Positions 26,401 through 35,400 of a stretch of 64,000 nucleotides of DNA are shown here, piece after piece. Where the stretch lies: positions 7,321,001 to 7,385,000 of the forward strand of contig NC_065425.1 in assembly GCF_024362695.1 (NCBI RefSeq), in the 5' to 3' direction. The stretch is from Pectinophora gossypiella (lineage: Eukaryota; Arthropoda; Insecta; Lepidoptera; Gelechiidae). Below the pieces are notes generated by a model, which worked only from the letters and a program-made list of their open reading frames with translations, searched no databases and was not told where the DNA came from. Position 1 is the stretch's first letter; each line of letters opens with the position of its first letter. The position numbers and the translations under genes were made by a program.

Positions 26401-29400
26401 TTTCCCTTACTTTTTGGACAAAAAGTTGCCCCTTTTTGGGCGCCAAAATGTCCCTTTTCGGGCGCCAAAATTATAACATAGGATCCATTTTCCAGGCATG
26501 GTACCCAAGAAACGCTATGCTTACGACGGGAGACGATTGCCCGACATTATAAACTTGCATCTGAAAGGTAGATAACAGTTAGATGTCACACAACTTGGTT
26601 GTTAGAGTGAGACAACAACAACCAAGCAACATACAAAAGAAAAGCACATCAATTTCCACATTTTATACCTAGATTTTTTGAGCACAAAAATGTGTAAATA
26701 TAATATAAAATAAAGATAGGGCCTCACAATATTCTCTAATTACGTTTTGCTACTAAGCACTTGAACACATATTACTTAATTAAATCTTCCTTTTGATAAT
26801 ACCGTTTGTCACTTAATTAATTATGTACCCACACTTTGTAGTAATGTAGTAAATTTTAATTTATTCACACATTTTCTTTTGCAAATTAATTTGCACACTT
26901 TGTTGGATTACGCACGAGACTATTCCACATGGCTGGAACAGTATTTGGACAAACATTTGTGCAAATATTCGAACAAACCTTTTAGATGTCGCCAGTGGAC
27001 TTGTTAAGGCACCTTTGACGAGTATCAGAACATAAATGACGATGTTTCAAGCTTTTTGATATGCAGGACGAGAAACTAGACGACTTGAGTTGATCAAAGA
27101 TGAATTTTACATTATGCCAAAATAATTTCATCCATATCTGATAGTGTATGACGTATGTTATCCTTTGTAGTAATAATAAAATAAGATGATCTGTGCTTCG
27201 GAAGGCACGTTAAGCTGTCCCGGTGGCTACATACTGATGTAAGTAAGTAGTCGCTACATGAGCCATGTCAGGGTCTATGTCACTTTCCATCCTTTCAACT
27301 ATTTCCACTTAAAAAATCACGTCAATTCATCGCTCTGTACGGCGTAAAAGAAGAGTTAGTTTTTAATTCAGAGAATAAAGCCTTTTTTTATTTATATTAA
27401 TACAAATATAAGTAGTTGATAACGGCCTCTGTGGTCCAGTGGTTGAGCGTCGAGCTCACGATCCGGAGGTCCCGGGTTCGAATCCCGGTGGGGACATATC
27501 AAAAAAATCATCTTTGTGATCCCCAGTTTGACTAGGACATTACAGGCTGATCACCTGATTGTCTGAAAGTAAGATGATCCGTGCTTCGGAAGGCACGTTA
27601 AGTCCGTGGTCCCGGATACTACTTATTGATGTAAGTGAGTAATCGTTACATGAACCAATAACCCTGACACCAGGGTTGATGAGGTTGGTAATTCACCTCA
27701 CAACCCACACGATAGAAGAAGTAGTTGATGTCTTAAACTTTCGTCTACGTTATTACTAAGATTCTTAGTGCTACCACCTATACGTTTAAGTAGATGCAAT
27801 ATTGATAGAGATTTTAACTATTTTGATACTATTGATGCTAATATGTAATTATTTATTATTATTACAAAGGACAACAATTTCGATGTAACAATTGACAATA
27901 ATGCTAAAAAAAGTGTGCAACAGAATTTACGAGTAATATTTTCGACAATAATGATGTTTAAACGAATATCGAAGGTAATTTTATGAATGATGATGATGAT
28001 GACAGGTCAGATGATCTACATGGACAACTGGCGGATGATGATGTACTTGGGGACTCCAGTGATGCCGGATCTGTCAGCACTCGTGTCCACGGGGCTCTAC
28101 ATCAACGACTTGTCCATGCATGACTTTAGCAGGTAAGGATAAAACTATCAACAGAAGCAACTAGCTGTTCACGACGTAAAAATTATAATTTGTACCTAGT
28201 ATATTCATTCCATTCGTCCCTTTCAAAATAAAGTCGCGAACGGAGCTGCAAGAAATTTCCTTTTCCAAATCTCTTTGTATCAAATTCAAATATATTTTTA
28301 TTCACTAACATAGTTACACTTTAAATCGTATTTTTTTACATAACGATCGTCTCTAAAACTACTGCAGCTTCTCACTATTATGTATTTATAAATCAGTTTG
28401 TGAGACTGTGCTTTGTTTGTTAAGGACTTTTCAGGCTTGAATCATCTGATTGTCCGAAAAAGTAAGATGATTCCGTGCTTCAGAGGGCACGTTAAGCCGT
28501 TGGTCCCGGCTATTAGCCGTAAAAACACCTCCACCAACCCGCATTGGAGCAGCGTGGTGGAGTATGCTCCATACCCCCTCCGGTTGATTGAGGGGAGGCC
28601 TGTGCCCAGCAGTGGGACGTATATAGGCTGTTTATGTTATGTTATTTAATTTCACTATAAAAACAAAAGTCTCCCAGTCCATGGTCCTTCTTCATATATA
28701 AAGTGTTCGGAACATTTTAACAATGAAATTACAGTGGTTCCTTCAATATAGTGAGATTACAACATAGTGCAAGTTTTGACAGCGAGCAGTTTCGGACCGC
28801 CATTTTATTTTGAAAGCGACGAATGTAATGAATGTACGTAGAGTATGTAGTAGGCACAGATTATAAATTGTATGTCGTGAATACCAGCAGAGAGAAAATT
28901 ATAAAAATCGAAAAGAAATCTAACTCGGACGGGACTTGAACCGGCAGCCCTTGTCAATCCGGGAGGAGCGTGTTAACCGTTACACCACCATGCGAAATTC
29001 TTTCGATCTATGATGTTTTTTTTAATAAATTCATCTTACCTCTTCTGTCCTCAATAACTCTCAATATTTTTCTTTTCCCTTACTCTTACCACAGATTATA
29101 CTAACACTTCCTCATTGGTTTAAAGTATCCATTATTTTTAGCGTCAACAATTACCCTAAGAAATATGACCTACTAACCATAAAGTTAATCTGCGTTCCCG
29201 TCAGAACTTCGAAGATTTTCTCCTCACAGTTTTACTTACACACCTGGGGGATTAAAATGGCCACATCGAAGCAATTCGTCTAAGAAAGCATTATTGCAAT
29301 TTAATTGAATGAAATCGAGGTTTTATCAATAAAAACATATTCGAATGTAATATTTCAAAAAAGGTCTTATGGTTCTATAAAGCGACCACAATTCGTGGCT

Positions 29401-32400
29401 GACTTTGCTAACTAACATATCTGTAATTTTTAGCTAGTGATTTGTGAATTGTAAAATTGAAAAAGATGCAAATTTCATTTCGGCAAAAATTACATATATT
29501 ATTATGTCAGTTCGCAACATCAGAGACGAATTACAAATTTTAATGATGTCTATTAAATGTTTTACTAAAATTCCAATAATTTACTCCAGATCATTGCTAT
29601 AGAAATTCGTAGAGAATTAAGTACTTAGAAATTATTTCGGTAACAAAAGGAGTGTATTGAACCGAAGCTTTGTAGGTTGTTGAAATGAGAATAATGAATT
29701 GTATAATTTAATGGATTTATAGCGTCGCTGTATTGTAAGTCTTGTAAATAATATTTAACGGAGTTATTAACCCGTTTTGCGTTATAGTAGCAAGAAAATA
29801 ATTATGATGACAGCTGTCCTACTACCCATTAGGACAGCAGTCCTACCTATCCTATCGCCCATAACAATTGTACATCCTGTTAGAAAGGACATAATCCCTC
29901 TGTTGGGTTTTACGACATGCCTGGGAAGACAAGCAACGGAAAGTGTTCTATTTACATACCTAAATATGTTATACTGGGACTGCTGTCCTACTACTGCTGG
30001 ATTCTGACAGCTGTCCTAATACCCAGCACATTTATTAATTCTGTATTTTACTACTTATATATACTTTCTTACCATAAACTCTCCATTGTCCGTTTCAGAG
30101 ATCTAATGCTGGCCGGCACACAGCAATCCGTAGAATTAAAATTAGCCCTAGACCAAGAGCAGCAGAAGAGTAAGAAGTTGGAGGAATCCATGAGGAAACT
30201 GGATGAGGAGATGAAGAGGACAGACGAGCTGCTGTACCAGATGATACCGAAGCAGGTGGCCGACCGGCTGCGGAACGGAGAGAACCCGATCGACACTTGT
30301 GAGGTGAGTGTTACCTATTAGGTGCCTACTGTGATGTCAGGTGTGGTTAGGTTAGGTTAGGTTAGATTAAGTTAATATGTATTATATATATTATAGGTGT
30401 CAGTGACATCGTAACGAATACTGGGGATATGATTCAGGCCATGATTCTGGATGAATCATCCCTCAAAGTTTTCGTTACGATGTCACTGACACTTTGTATT
30501 ATAATAATATAATATATGTATAATGGTACTGATTTCAGTACTGATTTAAGTTCTACCTGTCCTTTTCTTATTCGCCGAAAAGAAAAGGGACGGATTCGCA
30601 ACTTGTTTATGCCATGTGACATTGTCAATCCGTCACAATTTTGAGGGCTAGATATTAGTTATTAAGTCAAGCGGCGTGCGTGTATGCAACGATTGATGAA
30701 TGTGGAGAAAGCAAGAGAAGTGTGTCAGGATCGAAGCAAATGGAATTCCATAGTCTCTGCCAACCCCGGTAGGAAATAAGCGTGAGTTTATGTATGTATG
30801 TCAATGAATAACCTCGTCAACCAAGAGGGTTATTATTGTCTATCCATGAATGATGTGTTCTCTGTCCACCCCATAGATGTTCGACAGCGTGTCGATCCTG
30901 TTCTCCGACGTGGTGACCTTCACGGAGATATGTTCCCGCATCACGCCGATGGAGGTGGTCTCCATGTTGAATGCCATGTACTCCATATTCGATACCCTCA
31001 CCGAGAGGAACCGGGTCTATAAGGTAAGATTAGGTAAAAGAGTGTATGACAACCTCGGGGGGTTAAAAACGCGACATCAAAGCTGTTCATCTAAAAAGCA
31101 ATATTGCATTTTGACATTTGCGCATATAAAAATGGAAGTGCATGACGCCTACAAATGTCAAATAGCAATATTGCTTTTCAGATGAATTGCATCAAGGCGT
31201 TTTGGCACACCTCAACGGGGAAAAACGCAAAAAGAAGTATCTTAAAATCTTCTTAAATGCTCTTCAAGTTTTGTTCTAGCTGTCATATACGTACATAGTA
31301 CGTATGAAATATTTGATGACGAGATTATAACGAAATTCATGAGATTATGACTAGTATTTCTAAACGTACACTCAAAGCAGCAGCCGTACATCGATCTGTA
31401 TCCATAATTAGGGAAAGAAAACATCGGGAAGTATGGATACTAAGTGGCTCCGCTGGGGAGTGTGCTCTGCTCTACTTTAATTCGTTGTCATCTTTCTTAT
31501 TATCGCATGTACGCATAAATTCTCTTCACGTACACTATGTACGTAATACGCACATCCACCTGTATTTAAAATTAGAGAAAGAAAACATCTAGAAGTGTGC
31601 ATACTAAGTGGCTCCGCTGGGGAGTATGCTCTGTAGCGAAGCCAATTTAATTCGTTATTTTCTTATTATCGCACGTACGCATAAAATCTTTTCACGTACA
31701 CTATGTACGTAGTACGTACATTAAACAATATTTCAACTCAATTGGGAGTGGTGGCCCCGCGACAGAGCATCACACAAAATATAATAATAAGTGCGATATT
31801 CTGTCACGTTTTTCATACGTTGCTTTTTTATGCAAATTCCATAGTACTTACTTACTTATTAATTTCGTGTTTTGACGTTTAGTAAAAAGTAACTGATTTG
31901 ACTAGTTTGAAACTAGCCTATTTTATGAATCTTTGTTATCTGTTTTTAATAGATATAGAGTTCTCCATTATAGTCTATCAACCAACCATCAACACCAACC
32001 AACCACCAACCAACCAACCATCAAACAACCAATACCAACACCAACCACCAATACCAATACCAATACAAAACCAACCAACAACCAATACCCAACCACCAAT
32101 ACCAATACCGATACCAACCAACCAATACCAATACAAAAAAATATATAAAAAAAAGAAAAAAAAGAAAAAAAAGAAAATATAATAAAATAATATACATATA
32201 TAATTCTTTGACTTCCTTAATTTATAATTAAATTTATTATATGAAATAAACAGATGACCTATTAAATTATTAGGTAGAGACAATAGGGGACGCGTACATG
32301 GTGGTATCTGGTGCTCCGGAGAAGGAAGACAACCACGCAGAGAAGGTGTGCGACATGGCGCTGGATATGGTCGACGCGATCACTGACCTTAAGGACCCTA

Positions 32401-35400
32401 GCACAGGTGGGCACCTTGAAAATGCTAGGTACTGTCTAAACAGAGGTTTCAAATAGTTTACATAAGTACCACTCTAAAAAAGAAAGAAATTTAATAATTC
32501 TTTGTAATGCTGAAAGTGTACGTGTTTGCTTGCAATGCTCTAGCTTGCAATGTTCTAGCCAAACAAAGGACAATCGTAAAGCGATTTCGACAATGTCCCC
32601 CTCAGAAATTGGACCTTCAAATTGTGCGCCCAACGTTCACACCACAGAGGCTATCCACCCATGCATTGTTTTGTGTACTTACCTACTCCCTATCTACTTC
32701 TATCCCGCTATTTCCTATGCTCAAAGTTTGTCTGGAAGAGATTGCGACTTAGCATTAAGGCCGTCTATTGTACTCTTTCTATTTCTCGTTCGTGTTGTAT
32801 CTCCTGCTGTGTGAGCGATAAAGTATTTGCTATGTTATATTATGATTCTACCTTCCCCCACTTCCAGGATCTCACCTGTCCATCCGAGTGGGCGTACACT
32901 CAGGCGCAGTGGTGGCGGGTATCGTCGGCCTCAAGATGCCCCGGTACTGCCTCTTCGGGGACTCGGTGAACACGGCCTCCCGCATGGAGTCCACCTCAGA
33001 GGCCATGCGGATCCACATCTCGCAGACCACTAGGGAGCTGCTGTCGCCTTCTTACATGGTTGAGGAACGGGGGGAGATACAGGTGAAGGGGAAAGGTGAG
33101 AGATTTTCACAACGTCACATTGTCAACACACCATAGCATCACAACTGCATCCCCGAAGCAAAGGTGTATAGTACACCCACTCTTCGCCAGCCATGTTCTT
33201 CTTCTTATCGTATGGGTTGTAAAGTGGAATACCAACCTCATCAACCCTGATGTCAGGGTTATTACTGAGCCGCCATAGGCCCCTGACATGGCCAGCCATG
33301 TTCAAATCCCATGTTAGAGGGGGGAGGGAAACCTATTATCATTAACCGGGCACGAATCCTTGAAACCTCTTCTACCACCAACTACTTAGTTTCTTCTTCG
33401 AACTCGTGTAAAAGCTACTCGTCAATAGAACAAATCTGTCTATTCCAGGAGCAATGAAGACCTACTGGCTAGAAGGCCGCGAGTCCCGACCTTCTCTCAC
33501 TAAAGTAATCTCCCCACAACTACAACCTGGCGCCGAGCTGGAGTGGGAGCGAGCTGCTGACGTGAGGGACAGCATCGCAGAGCATTCAGCTCAGAACAAC
33601 AAGGAGCTGGCTGAGCGTAACCTGGCCAACTCTGCTCCTAACTCTCTGGCTCATTATAATAGGTAAGGTTGGAGGTTTTATGCGTAGAATATCGACGTAT
33701 TTTGGATAGCCAGTTATTATAGACAAAAAAATAGATTAATGTATAGGTATATTCATATATACGTGAAGATTTTTATTGGGGGGTAATAGATTCTAGCCTA
33801 AACGCCTCCACCAACCCGCAATTGGCAGCATGGTGGAGTATGCTCCATACCCCTCCAGTTGATTGAGGAGAGGGCTATGCCCAGCACGGACGTATATATA
33901 GGCTCTTTAAGTTATGTAATAGTCTTTTTGTCTGATCCTCTACTGGAGTTTAAAAGGTTAAGACCTATTTCGAACAGATGTTGCCAAAATATTGTGGTAT
34001 ATTGTAGGATCTTATTCAAAAGTGAAAGGGTGATAAAAGTTCAAAGAATAACACCTTAATGTTATGTGCAATTATTTTTCATGATAAGTGATGATTGGTA
34101 ACTTAAGTATTCTCAATAAAGGATAGAATCTGAAGACCCACGAACCGATAATGTTAAGATAAAACTCGCTAGAAGCGATCACTAAAAACCAATTTTTCCT
34201 AATTTTATGTTACGCCCCACAGCAACACCAACATGGCGCCATCGCCAACAATCCGCAGCTCGCAGATCTCGACTCCCGCGCCGACTGTGACGTCACCGGC
34301 GGAAGAGAGACGCATGTACTCTCCCGTCACCTTTCAGGATGTCGCACGACGGAGTATAGCCAACTCACCGAATAGACATGAAACTGTTAGAGGTAAGGAT
34401 GTCAAACATTTTGTTGGTATAAGACGTAACATAAACATAACATGTAGTATACAGGGTGTTAGTGGGTGTTAGTAATACTGAGGGGGATGATTCTGACCAT
34501 GATTCTGTGGTATTTTTTTACATTTGCGATGGAAAATTCAACTTGATGTTAACTCGGAATAGTGAGCTGAATAAGCCCCCTCAGTATTTGTAACGATGTC
34601 ACTTACATTACACCCCGTACAAGTACGTACAGGCTGCCATAAAAGCCATGTGTGGGTGTTAGTGAAACCGTAACAAATATCGAGGGGGATAATTCAGACC
34701 ATAATACTGAGTTGATATCAAGTGGAATTTTCTGTCAGGAAAATTATGTTTTTTTTTTAATATTTTTAGTTTTATACATTATGCCGTTGCTTTTTTCTGC
34801 CGAGCGGCGAAAAACTCGTAGTGCGCGCCTGGCCTTACGACTCAAAATTCCACTTTATAACAACTCAGAATCATGGTCTCAATCATCCCTCAGTTTTCGT
34901 TACGATATGACTAACACCTTGTCATAGAATAAGGAATAATACTACGAATAGAACGGCAACTCTCCGCTCCCACCAGCGTCTGAGCTAGGTTTACCTTATT
35001 CCCCCCCTCGAACACAGTTTAGACCTGAATCGTATGGCGTCAGACGTCACACACACAGATGCGCGTGTACGATAACGTCAATGTGTGGTGTCTGTGTAAA
35101 ACGAGATTGTGTGTATGAATTGTCCGGGGTTCTTCTATGCTGTTTTGGGAGCACATAAAAAACATAGAACACGTTCAGCTGCTTCTATTCCCGGGCATGT
35201 CGTAAAATCCGACAGAGGGATTGTGTTTTCTAAATAACGGACTTAGGTTATGGGCGATAGGCTGATCCCTTATCACCATAAGGTTCATCATATCCATCTT
35301 AAGACTTCGTATCAACAGTGGCTGCAAGTTGTCTTTGATTACTTGTGGCTCTGCCCACCCCATTAGGGATTACGGGCGTGAGTTTATGTATGTATGTAAG

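Noticed and set aside
31898..32182. Pro/Thr/Asn-rich and Gly/Trp-rich frames
   Set aside because: Simple-sequence CCAAC/CCAATA tract in a Gyc88E intron.
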